A stretch of DNA of 64,000 nucleotides from Chrysemys picta bellii (lineage: Eukaryota; Chordata; Testudines; Emydidae): the NCBI RefSeq assembly GCF_011386835.1, contig NC_088792.1:60702081-60766080 (forward strand), written 5' to 3'. The position numbers were made by a program, and so were the translations under genes. This document shows positions 27,001 through 40,600 of this stretch, piece after piece; position 1 is the stretch's first letter, and each line of letters starts with the position of its first letter. Below the pieces are notes generated by a model that worked only from the letters and a program-made list of their open reading frames with translations, did not search any database and was not told where the DNA came from.

Positions 27001-30000
27001 TGTTATCTTTTTATTAAGATGTTCAAACAAGTTCTCAACCTCTTGTCAAACTTCATAAGATTACGGTGTTAAGGCCACTGTCCTGGCCAAGTTCCTACTC
27101 AAGTAATTAAATTATACCTACTTACACAGACATGGCATTTTACCAGTGGATGACACGATCCTTGTGATATGTATACCAGTTTTTAAAGCACTTTGGGATG
27201 AAAGGTGCTATATAAATGGAAATTATCAAAATCAATAATAGTGTTGGTCACATACTAAACAGAGAAAATGTTCAAAACTCTATTTTGAAATGCAGCCTAA
27301 ATTAAAACGATAGAAAAGGTTTACCTTTTTCTCCAACCACCTCTCTCTCTGTTTCAATTGGGCCAGCTCCTGAGGTCCTTACTCTATTTTTATTCAGACA
27401 AAATTCCCCTTCATGTTAAGGTATTTTGCCTGAGTTAGAACTGAATAAAAACCAGGTAAGGGCTTCAGGTTTTAGACCCTGCTTCAATGGACTCATTGAA
27501 GTCAATTAAAAGAATTTCAGTGGTCCCTGGATTAGACCTTGGCCATGGGGCCAAGCAAGGACTTTATTGCAGAATATATATAGTTTGAACTGCACACAGT
27601 ATAATTATTCACATCCTTGTATGAGGCTGGTTGTAGAAGACCTACAGAACATTTTTCATTGCTCTGCCAGTGCAAAGAGCTAGAATATAAATTTAGGGTG
27701 AAATCCTGCTGACATTGAAATCAATGGGAGTTTTGCTGGGATTTCTCCTATAATAAAATGTTTGATTAGTGAATACAATTTCAGAATCAATAACGTACCT
27801 AACCTTGCCAGATGTTTCTGTTTGCTTCTCAAGCTTTCTCAGCTCAGACCCTATTTGTAATGGTCTGTTATGACCCAGAGACTTCCTGAGACACTCCTAG
27901 ACTCAATGCTCCTCCCTCCACCCCCTTTGCAGGGATCCGTCAGGGGCTTGGTGGGCCTCAGAGCTAAGATTCCAGATGTTCTAGCCAGATGTAAATAGCT
28001 GGGGAACTCCCCCCACCAGCAACTGGCGGGAGGGGTGGTAAACCAAGACACCCCTTCCAAAAACACACACAGCCCACACACACAGTCCATGGGGGAGGGA
28101 GAGAGAATAAGGGGTGGAGAGGAATAAGGGCTGAAGGTAAAATGGAGAGACTGGGAGTCTGGGGATGTAATGAGGAAGAAGTTGGAAGGTCTGGGGAAGG
28201 AAATGGGGGCAGAGGGGTGTGGAGGTGCAGTTGGGGCTGGGGGAAGGATATGGAGGCAGACAGGTCTAGGGGAGGGGTGGCAAACTGATAGCTCCCCAAA
28301 AACCACAGACACGTCATGCAGCCCCTGGAGAGAAGAGGATAAAGGAGTGGGGGGATTTGGGGTACAAGGGTTACAGTGAGAGGTTGAGGGAAGGAGTTGA
28401 GGGGGCTGGGAGCCAGGATAGGTGGTATGACAGAGGGAGGATCACTTGGCTGTGGGGGAAGGCTACATCAAGGGGTTCAAAATGGGGTGCAGGACAAGGG
28501 TTATGGAAGAGGGAGTGTTGCCCAGCTGTGAGGTGGGGATTACATCAGGGAGCCAGTGTTTAGAGATTGGGATACCAGCTGCTCTCCCAGCTCCTGTCCC
28601 GCAGGGCTAGCTGGGCTTGGTTCCTTACTCCAGGTGTTGCAACCTCAGAAGTTGCAGCACTGCTCAGGTTTGGCCTGGCCCCCATGGTGAGGGGGCCAAC
28701 CAGGCCAAATTTGTGAGAGTGGCGTTGCGACCACGTGCACCTGGTCACAAAGCCAGAGAGGGGAGCTGAGCCCATCCAGCCCTGTGATCCTTAAACGCAT
28801 TCAGATGACCCGATTTTGGGTCGCAACCCACCAGTGAAGAAACCCTGCTCTAGGAGCTCTTCTTTTATTATAGTACAGTCTACTGGTAGAACAGGATGCA
28901 AACAATAAGCACTGGATGCATACTTACAATGTATCGCCCAGAAGTCCAGAACACACTTTTTATCTATTCATAACCGTTGCATTTGGGCCTTTGCAGAGGA
29001 AATAGATGGCAAGATACATGGCTTCAGAATTCATACGGTTTGCAGTAAAGTGAAGAAATCAGAGGGGAAGACATGCAATTTTTGATGTCACAAAGTTCAG
29101 CAGGCTTGTATGGTTGAAGTGTGGACAGGCTTTTCCAGTCTCTGAAACACAGGCAAAGATAACCAGGCGAGGCCATAACAACTGGCTGAAAACCTCATCT
29201 AATAATTTGTACCAGTTCCTATGTTTTCATTTCATTTTCCACAACTTCCTGAACAAATGTATGGACATTTTGAATAGTTCAGTGAAGCTGAACTGAGCTG
29301 CCATGTATTTTTCAAGGGAGATGAAGCCTAAATCACTGTTACATATGCCTTTTCCATGCATCTGGTAATGATAGTCTGTATTTTGTAAAAGACAAAACAG
29401 ACTAACTGGCATAAGTAGACCCAATTGTATTACTGCCAACCCACTAGCATTTAGCAGAGGCTGAACTAGTCTGATCTCTTTGTGCTCAGAACAGTGAGAC
29501 TTTTAGGTCATTATAATGATTCAGGTGTTAAAGTTGCAATACATGGTCACTGACCCTATTTGAAATTTCACTGAACTATATAGACCCCATCCCATCCACC
29601 CCCCAGTTAACCTTTTGTTAAATTTATGCCTGCAGATTTTTTTGACTTGCAATTGCAGTTTTAAGACCTTAAATTACAGAGTGGCAAATCTTCAATATGT
29701 TTGCTCATTCAGTGTGTACGTTGGAGGTTGGGGCGAATTATCTGTGAACAGTTGCTAGGACAGTTTACTGATTTACCCCCTAGCTGAGGAAATTGTCATG
29801 TTTCACAACTTTCAGGGAACAGTTGAATTTTCTCTCTTATATAGGAGGAAAATCTCCCGGCTGTGCCTTATTCCAGAATTCTGGCTCTGAACAAACCTGA
29901 GTGGCTGCATATATTCTTTGGCGTGATTGCTGCTGCCTTCTCTGGTGGCATCCACCCTGCATTTTCTGTTCTATATGGAAAAATCATTGGGGTAAGTTCA

Positions 30001-33000
30001 GAACTGTATGGTAAACTAACGAACCAGGCACAAATGCAGAACTTTAAATCCTGCTCGACCCTTCAGCTAGTCCTCTTTAGTGATGCCTTAGAGCCTCCTT
30101 CTACTCCCACTGTCACTGAACTCTACAAGTCTTTCCATTGACTTTAGTAGGAACTTGATCATGCCCTTGATCTCCTCTCTCCACTTGAGATTTCTTGCCT
30201 ATTTTCCAGCCCCGTATATGGATGACTTCACCTTTCCAGTGAAGTAAATCACGTTCCCTTATCAAACTCAGTTTTCATTTACCACTCTCCACTGTTGTGC
30301 ACATTCCCTGCCTTGAACCCGACCCTACTCTTTGCATTGTACCCATTCTCTTCGGACAGTAAGCTCCTTCAAGGTACCTTGCATTCCAACATGGTTGTAA
30401 GTACCAGGGACGTCCATGGGACCGTCTGAATAATTAACCCCGTAATTTCTGAATCATTGCAGGAAAGAAATGGAGTTTTCCTTTGGATTCTAGTATATGA
30501 TTGTTGGAAGCTGCTGGGAGTTGGAGCAGCAGGCAGGGGGAATGGTTGGAGCAAGATGTTGAGGGAATCTTTTACCTTCAGGCAAGAGAAGAGGGGTGTT
30601 GTAATCAGCTGAAGGGGAGGTGGATGGTCTGACGGAGTGACAGCATTCAGTGGAAGGCAGATAAGAGCTGGTGAAGTGGCAGCCTGGAGGCAGGGTTTAG
30701 TGGAACTGCAGCTCCCAGGCAAATGAGGAGAGGGTCTGGTGGAGGGTTGGAGAAGGATCAGCTGATGAGAGGCAGGTCAGCTGGGAGAGGTGGAGTGACC
30801 TCCTGGCCAACAGCAGAAAGCTGAGAGATGGCAGAGTTCAGGTGCCGGGGAAGAGCTGAGAGAAGGTGAAGTTCAATAGTTTCTATAGTGTTTCCTGAGC
30901 TATTGTAACTGGTGATCGCCTTTGTGCTTTTCTTACATAGGCTTTTCAAGAAACAGACCCTGAAAAAAGGAGCAAAAACACCACATTGCTTTCTCTAATG
31001 TTTCTTGTTCTGGGAGTGATCAGTTTAGTAACACACATAATCCAGGTAAACGTCACTACATTGAAAAGTCAAAGCTGAGTATCTGGTCACATACATTATG
31101 GTCAAGATTTTCAGATCTCGTAGAGAGGTATGTTGGGGACATAATGCAACTTTGTATTCACTGTGTTTCTTAGAAACTGTTCCAGAGCCAAGCCACTGAA
31201 TGACTCAAGTGGCTGATATGGAATACAGAGCCTTACCCTTCCCGATTGCCAGTTACAAAGCAGCCCAGGGCAGCAATGTCTGAAAGGTGCTGCTGACCGT
31301 TCTGTGTCCTAGGGGGAATGCGTTTGGGCACAGCCCAGTTCCACTACATTGGTGTGTACGTTACAAAAACCACCAGCCCAGTCGGCACTGTTAGATAGCA
31401 GAGCGAGTAGTGAGGCTGAGGAATGAGTAAGCAGGGAAGGTGACTCCACTGCTGACCTCTGCAGCTGGCTGCGGAAGCCTGTGGGGGGGCAGTACGAGGA
31501 AACTTCAGTTTCCAGGAATGTGTGTGGTACCTTTCACCTGCTTTAAACTAACATGTGAAACTATATACCACAACACTGTGTAAACTGTGTGGCTGAGTGG
31601 TTGAAATATCATCACCTTTACAGCAGGTTGTTCTAAATATACACAGCACATACAATTCAACTGTTTTATTTCCCATTCTGCCTTTTCAGGGATTCATGTT
31701 TGGAAATTCTGGAGAATTTCTGACCAAGAGATTGCGATCTTTGTCATTCAAAGCATTGCTTCAGCAGGTATGGGTCACGTTTCTGGGTCAGAGCGATAGA
31801 CAGCAACTATGCAGCACTCCTGCCATGTGAGCCAGATGACTTTTGTGGGCTGATGTTTGTATAACACCATCAAAATTCCTGGTTCCCTGCAGCCTGTGTA
31901 GAGCCTCCCTCCAATACAGCTTCGAAAGAACCCATCCTTTTAGTGAAACTTTAACAATGCACAAGCGGCAAGTCTCTGAGCACATGTGCGAAACAAAATA
32001 AAGCAAAAGCATGTACAGATTAACTCAGTGCGGCTAGGAGAGCTGTCTAATTTTGATGCCATCTCTTTCAATATCAACCATACTGAAGAGTGTATAAAAC
32101 ATGCATGTATCTGAATGCATTGGTATATTTGCAAAGATTAACAAAAAAGAAGTTAAATCTCTATCTCACCCTGATGGTCATGATATAAATGTTTAGATAA
32201 ATAGGTTTAGGTCTGTTTGCATCAAACTCCATAGCAAACGGACCATATCATAACAGATATAGGGTCTCAAAGCATTATCTTTGCTCACTAGAGTGGTTTC
32301 TCTAGTCAAGATGACCAGCTGGATCAGGACTGATTTACAATAATACTGTTGCAACATGACTGTCCTTGTATACTCCCTGCTGATGGATCCCTGGGAAAGG
32401 ACACACCTCTATTTGTTCCTTGCAGAGGATTCTCTGTGGGTGAACTATTAGGCACCCTGCACACCCATTGGTAGCACTTGGTATCACAGGGTTCTGCATA
32501 TGCACTGGAGCATTCTAAGAGGATAGGGGAGGAGAGGGAAAATTACAAAAAAACCAAACCTCTCCTTCTTTTCCACTACCTTTAAGGATAATAAAGCTGA
32601 TTCTCCTCCCACATGCACCCATATAGATCAGGAATAGCTCTACAGAAGTCAGTGTAATATAAAAGGTGTAGGAGAGGAGCACTGTGCCTATTAGATGTTG
32701 GTATGGGCGTGAAAGGCACTCTCATTATGGTGCAAAAAGAACGAGGAGTACATGTGCCACAAGTACTCCTTGTTCTTTTTGCTGATACAGATTCACACGG
32801 CTACCACTCTGAAACCTCATTATGGTGCATGACACGTACTTGACTCTAAATTCTAAAATCTTTGAAGTTGTTAGCACCTGGATTGTTAACAGTTTAATGT
32901 TCTGAGGGTAAGAATAGTTTGTTAAGATTGTTTTCAGTTTATCTGACAAATGTTATTCATCACAAAAGAAGAGTGAGTATCTTAGTGCTTATGTTGGCTC

Positions 33001-36000
33001 TCTCTCTTCCCCACACACACGTGCTAGTCAAGCTTTAAATGTCCATACATTGTACTCATGACCCTGACAAGTCTGAGTTACGATAAGAACATTTCATTTG
33101 CAAAAGCAAAAATAACTTAACAATCTATTCCCTTGCAGGAGATTGGGTGGTACGACGATCCTAAAAACACCATAGGGGTTTTGTTAACCAGACTAGCTAC
33201 AGATGCTTCACAAGTCAAAGGGGTATGTTTGGTTTTGTTTGTATGTTTTGCTTACAAATGTGAATTGCAGTGTTGGCCAGGGATGATGAAGTTACTTTGG
33301 AAAACGAGTTGGTAAATCTACTCTAGAGACTGGCTGACACATTTAAATACCACACTATCAACATCTCAGAAACAGTTTCACTAGTCCCAATTTATGACAA
33401 TTCTAAAGCTTCGGCAGATGTTCGCACACCTTCCGTTTCCTTGCTGTAAGCGGCTAAGTAAACACCTTAGTAACTCTAAAAGTAAGCCATGTCCAAGGAC
33501 CAGTGCAAGCACTTCTGCACCACTTAAACTGCATGATGGAGCAAAGTCTTCAGTGTATGAAGTGGCCCTAAAGCCCCACTTCAGTTGCTTGGAGGGGCTG
33601 TAGTGTGGGAGAATTGCATTGCAGCCAATGCCCTGGCCTCATGTTGACATGGGTACATTTCTTCTTCCCAGCTCTGTCCACTGCATTTCATACACAGAAA
33701 GCCGGTTTATGTGGGCTTTATGGGGTGAAGTGAGTTGTCATTAATACAGAGTATCAGTGATGGCAGAAGCACGAGGGACTGTGTGACTTGGGGGAGTGGT
33801 GTAGGATAGGAACCACTGGAAATCCTGCAGGTAAGTGGCAAATTCGGCAGAATTTGCCAATCTCCCCTTTCCTTCTCACCACGACTCCATCAAAAAAATT
33901 CTCACGCATCAGCCATACTTTTTTAAAATAAATTCACTGATGAGCAAAGAGTAATAAGTTTCCTTATTTATTCAATAGTTTAAAATAAAATTAAATTTCT
34001 ACTTCACTTGTCTTAACAAAATTAAAAAAATGCTTCCTCGACTCCCGGATTCACTAAACTCACTAGATCCTCAGACTCACTAGATTTCATACTCCCTCCC
34101 ATCTCCTCTTTACTGGCCAGCACAGAGTGGGAATCAATCAAATATTTGACCAAATGTACAATTACTTGAATCTTTAAAAACTGCAACTTAATTCTTGAGG
34201 ATAAGGTCCATCATCCCAGCTGTCAAGGTAAAACAGGTGCATGGGATCCAAACTATAAAAAAGCTTAATAGATCAAAATGAACATCAGAACATTGCATTC
34301 TCCGGAGCAGTGGTTCTCAACCGGCTGCGAGCAGGTTTCAGGGGGTCCGCAAAGCAGGGCCAGCATTAGACTCGCTGGGGCCAAGGGCAGAAAGCCAAAG
34401 CCCCACCTCATGGGGCTGAAGCCCACAGCCCTGAGCCGCACCACATGGGGATGAAGCCAAAGCCTGAACGATGTAGCTTCGCGGGGGTCCTGTGACATGG
34501 AGCCCCAGGTAATTGCCCTGTTTGCTACCCCATAATGCCGGCCCTGGCTTTTATATGCAGAAAACCAGTTATTGTGGGCATTGAAGTTTTTATAGCTTGT
34601 TGGGGGGGCGGGGACCTCAGAAAGGAAAAGGGTGAGAACTCCTGCTCCGGAGAACAAAGAAATATCAGTGAGTGAGAGACAAGGTGGGTGAGGTAATATC
34701 TTGTATTGTACAAACTTCTGTTGGTGAGGGAGGCAAGCGTTCGAGCTTACACAGAGCTCTTTAGGTCTTCTTCACCAAGAGAAGCTGGGCCAATAAAAGA
34801 TATTACCTCACCTACCTTGTCTCTCTAATCGCCTGGAATCAACACGGCTACTGCTAAGTAACTAAGTATGTTGTGCTAGCTGAAGTCTCAAAGTGATCTT
34901 TATGTATAAGCCCCTAGAGTACATGGCAATAATTCATCTTGGCATTGGTTTGGTTTTATAATTTTATTGAACACAAAAGTCTCTTGAGGGCAGGAAAGCC
35001 TTTGGCTAGCAAAGAAAGACTCATATTTCCCACCCAAGGTTTTCTTGGTTTGTCCACAGTACGATATTTGAAAGATGGATTGTTTCCACAAAACTTTCCA
35101 TTTCATCTGCAGGCATGAGTAGAACTGACCAACATGTTTTCAGTGAATGGTATTTTTGCTGAAATATGTATTTTTAGGGACCCCAAATCTATTCATGAAT
35201 TCAGGTAAAATATGACTAATAGTCAAAAGAGATAGGAAGGGAGATTTGATTTAAGTCTAAATGTTTCATTTTGACCATTTAAACATATGCCATTTCTGCT
35301 TTTGTTTTGAAATGGCTTTTCATTTTCAAATTTGACCAAATAAAAAAGAGAAGAAAAACACCACAAAATGGCCAAATCAATACAAAAAAAAGTGTGTGTG
35401 TGGCGGGGGGAGTTTTTAGTCAACCAAAATGTTTTGGTCAATTTGAAATTACTATTTTTTATTCGACCAAAGAATTTTTTTATTGTTTCAGATCTAATCG
35501 AATCATTTCCCCCTCCCACCCCCCCCAATTTTCCACTTTGGTCACCAGCTGGAAAAATCCACTATTTTCTCAGCTGAGCCATGAGTATTGTCACAGTCTA
35601 CACAGATCCGGTGTGCCAATTATCACTTTTACATTTCTTGATGACAGGGATGTGCAGATCCTCAGGGAGAGAAGAGCTCTTTGATGTGAACGCTCATTTC
35701 CTGCTGCTAACACTGCTGAAAACAAAGTGCCTAATTAAAGGAACCTGCAGCTTCCATTATCTTCAGCTGATGTACAGCACCTATGAAAATCAGGACCTAG
35801 GTGCCTTAAGCTGGGCACCCAATAACTGACAGGTCCCAAATTAGAGGCTGTTGGCTCTTCATGATTTCTGTGCCTTGTTGTGGCACAGGAAGACCCTGAT
35901 ATTTTTGTTGAATTGAGCCCATGTGGCCACATTTTCATCAGGCTTCCTGAACCTCACCCACAGCTAGGGGTATTTGCATATGTAATTGTCCATGTGGGTT

Positions 36001-37544
36001 TTTGCATATACAATTGTCCATTTTAAATGCACAACATTTACGATTCTTCTCCCTCTGAACATTTGATCCTGAGTGAACAATGATTTCATACATTTGATCT
36101 CTATTTTGTGTCTCAGGAATTAACTTTGGACTCTTTTGCTTTTCATAGGCTACTGGAAGCCGACTTGGCTTGTTCACTAAGACTGCCTCTACCCTTCTGA
36201 CCGCCGTCATTATTGCTTTTGTATATGACTGGCGATTAACTTTGCTTATCGTGGCCTGCATTCCTTTCATTATTGCTGCAAGTGCTATTCGACTGAGCTC
36301 TGTGGCTGGTCAGGCATCAAAAGATCAAAAAGCTTTGGAAGAGGCCGGCAGAGTAAGATCTCCAATATAAACTAAATGGGTATAATGTTATATCGTTTTA
36401 AGGACAACATTGTCAGTGATGATTTTCTACAGAAATTACTCTGAAATATATTAAATAAAATAGTGATCAAGAGAAACATTCTATTATAGTGGTATGCTAG
36501 CTCCACTCTAATTAAGGTTGAGGATGACTTTTCTTATTGCTTTAAAATCCACACAGTTACTCATATTGCCTTAACATCATTTTTTTGCCATTGAATTTTA
36601 GCACAAAGTTAAGGTTGCTTGATGGCATGTCATCCCCTTGGAGAACCTTGAGTTGAGCAAAACTCAAACTTCTGAACATCAGGAATTGCACAGTTAAGGT
36701 TGCTGATGCAATCTTAACTCTGCCCTCTTTCAGTAATTCCCCAGTGCTCCCTGTTAACACACGTACCTTCACTCTGCCGACCCCACAGTTGCTGAAATAT
36801 TCAAGCTCTTCACTTTCTTCTCTAGTCCATTCAATGTCACCCCCAGGATTCCATCTAACACTATGAAAGGACAAAAACGGGTAGGGGAAGGTTGACCATG
36901 CTAGCTTCCCTGTAGCCTCTTTCAGCTATGCCTCACTGTGCATGTACTGTCACTGGCCCATGGCACTATAAAGATTCAGAAGGTTCCACTTCACTGTCAC
37001 ACTTCGCGAACTCCCCAGAAAGAATATCATACATGTACAATGTGAGAACCACTTTACAGCCTTTTGCAGCTCCCGTGCCCTGATGGTACATCTCAGCTGG
37101 GAGGTGATTCCCAGGTCTCATAGACATACCCATGCTAGTTCTGCTTGAGCTAGTGCACTAAAAAGAGCAGTGTAGCCAGGACGGTGGCTTGGGCGAGCCT
37201 CACAAGTAGTACGTGCCCAGGGGGTCTGGGTGAGTTTGTACTCAGGCGGGTAGCTCAAGCCAGTGCTCGTTCCACCCTAGCTATGCACAGTGGGTACATC
37301 TATGCGAGCTGGGACTCGCACCTCCCAGCTTAAGTGTAGGGCTACTGTTACATACAGGATACCATCTCAACCTACACTTTCACTTAGCCATTCTGAAAGC
37401 ATTAGAATCCTTTCACATTCCACCTCACAGCTGACAATATCCTTTGTAATTAAAACCCCGTGCCCTGTTACTGACATAACCTACACAATTCCACACAGAA
37501 CTGAGACATACTTCATCCTGAAGGTACATGCACTTCCTGCCTTT

Positions 37545-37614
<70 letters not shown>

Positions 37615-40600
37615 CTCCTCATATCTCAGTCACAGCTCTGTCACACATCTCCAAGTCATCCATAGATCTCGCTAACACACCTACCAAGCAGAGCTAACTA
37701 CTTCCTCTGCTCTTCAGTTCAGCTCCATCTGCCACTGAGCACACTCACTTTGCCTGGAGTGTGCATAGATAATAAATGCTTAGATTGCTCATATGCCAGC
37801 TCGCTACTGAAAATACCCTTTCTTATACAGCCCCTGTGCCCTGCTAATGATTCTGCACTATACTGATGCACACAGGATCATGAAGGTACATACCTAGCTC
37901 CTCCCTTTGTTCAGACATCGGAGGGTGGAAAACACAGAGTTCCTCCTGTCCGAAGCTCTGCTCTGCTCTCTCACATACCTCAGAGTGATCCACACGTCCT
38001 TACATCACCAACACACTTACCAAGCAGGCCCAACTATCGTCTCCACCATTTAGTGTAGGTACACCTAGCATCCTGATTGCAACTGGAGTATATGCAAATA
38101 ATTCCCATTGGCTACTGCCAGCTCCAAGGAACAAATGGAACATGGGGTGGGCAGCCTTTTTTTTTTTTTCCTTTCTTGTCCTGTAATATTGTTAGATGGA
38201 ATCCTGTGGGTGACAGTGAATGGGTTGTAAAAGGACGTGAAGAGCTTGTACATGTCAGCAGCTGTGGGGTTGGCAGAGCAAAGGTATGTGTGTTAACTGG
38301 GCACTGCGGAAAGAGGGCAGAGGTAAGATTGCATGCACAACCTTACTTGTGCATCTCCTGGTTTTCAGTAGTTTCAGTTTTGTTCCACACAGCATTCTGC
38401 AGGGGTACGACATACCCACAAGCAACCTTAACTCTGCATTTAATGGCGTTCTTTGCCATGGAATTTCCAAGATGTTTTTTTTTTTTTAAAACAGGAAAAG
38501 CTCTGGTGGTGTTAGGAGGTAGTGGCCATAGAGGCAGTTGTACATCTAGTGTTCCACAATTAGCATTCTGAGCCAGCTGCACCCCCTGACACACACATTC
38601 ATCAGCTGTGCCTCACCAGCCCTGCTTCAGCACACCTCCCCCACCATACCTCTGACCCAGTCACTGCATTCCCCCGTCCCCACTACCATACAGAGGCCTC
38701 CCTATTGCAAGCAGGGAACACCTCTCCCTGTGTACTAACTTTTCTATTGCTGTCACTTCCTTCCTCCTCTAATCTGACTCACATGCAGTGCCTGGGGTGA
38801 AGGACAGCTGTGTTCCAGTGGCATAGTGTTCCTGGTCATGTTTCAGAATGGCTAGAGGGTGGAGTTTCTAGCAGGCTGGTAGGAGAAATCACAGATAGGG
38901 TTTGTGTTCCAAAACACTGACAATTTTATGTTTGAGAGAAAAATCCTCTGACCCCTTTCCGATAGATGTGCCCCATCTCCAAGAACAGTGTGATGTCAGA
39001 GCTTGTAATGGTTTCTGGTAGGCCATGAACTCTCAAATTAATGTGCGTCCAGTAGGTTTCCTGTAGTGTTGGGGTGCACTGACAGAGCTGGGAGGTGCAA
39101 CGGGTCAGGTGCACTGGTAGAGGTGGGGTATAGAAAGGTTGGGGTACACTGGAAGGGCTGGGGCTGCAGGAAAGTTGGGGTGAATGAGGGGTTGGGGTGC
39201 AAAGACAGCTGTGGGATGCAGGGGGTTAGGATGCCAAGACCAAGCTGGGGGTTGGGGTGCAGGAAAGTTGAGGTGCAGGATGGCTTAAGTTTATTGGCAA
39301 AGGGGGCACATGGGTTGCAGTGCACGGCTGGGGGTGCACTGGCAGAGCTGGGGGGTCACGTGCCTCCATCACCTGAACCGCTGATCTCCCCTACCACCTA
39401 TTCCTAGTTACCCCAATCCACCCTCCCAGCAGGGTTGCCAATTCTAGTTGAACCTATTCCTGGAGGTTTCCTCACATGACACAATCTTTAAAGATTAATC
39501 TTTAATTCCTGAAAAACAACGAGGAGTCTGGTGGCTTTGTGGATACAGACTAACACGGCTACTCCTCTGATACTTTAATTCCGGGAAACTCCAGGACAAT
39601 CCTGGAGGTTTGGCAACCCTCATTCCAAGAAAGTTTACACATCCAATTTTCCACCCAAATGCTTTCATTGCATTTCTCCCCAAAAGAAATTACCTCCTAT
39701 GACTCTCACATTGTAGCAATCTCCAGCCACTCAGTTCAAAATTCCTTTTGTCTTAGGTGGGTGTTGTAATTAACTTCTCTTTAGCAGTGTTAATTGAAGG
39801 GTGAGTTCACAGCCATCCAGTGGTCTATGATTCATCTTCCAGTCCTTAGTATCTACCTATGAATTCTAGATCTAGAGTTCTAGCTCTAAATTTTTGTTTT
39901 TTTTTAAACACCCACCACCTAGAAACTTTTTTTTAAAAATGGCTGTTTTTAGGGATTATATCTCCAGAACGTCTGGCTCAACAGATGTCAAGTTTGGGTC
40001 ACTAACCCTACCCTGCCGTCTCCTGAGGTGCACCACTATAAATTCGTGAACCTTATCGGAGTGCAAGATACGTGTAGTGATCCAAACTTGGGGTCATTTG
40101 ATGTTGGGGTTCATGAGATGTTGTTTCCCATCCAATAAACAGTTTTTCTAAAGGTTATTCTAGAAATGTTTTTTTGCCCACATCTAGAGATCAGACCACG
40201 GGTCTGATCCCGGCACAAGGGTCTCACTCACTTGAGGGTGACCCCAGAGAATGCATGGCATCCACTAGCCCTTTGGGGGAAGCAAGATTCGGAACATTAT
40301 CAGCAAAAGAGTTCGGCCATGTAGGCTCTTGAGTAAAGGTCAAGCACTCCACAAGTTACACTGAGCACGTATGTAAAGCGAACCTCAAAGGATTTGCAGG
40401 TAGACTATGGTCAAAGCAGCTGGATAGACTGAAGAGATGCACAGTAAGTGTTTGTTCCTGAACTCCCCCAGCTAGTGACAGTTCACAGACTGTCCTGATA
40501 TTCAGGGCTTTGTCTTATATAGGTGCCTATTACTCCCCACCCCTGTCCCAATTTTTCACACGTGCTGTCTGGTCACCCTACTCAGAGCTAGATTCTGGCT

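Noticed and set aside
27851..28317. Proline/serine-rich open frames on -
   Set aside because: Purine-pyrimidine skewed sequence; two frames are open at once, which signals composition and not coding.
34265..34657. 130-residue open frame on -
   Set aside because: It spans the hAT MITE at 34308-34644 and has no transposase motif.
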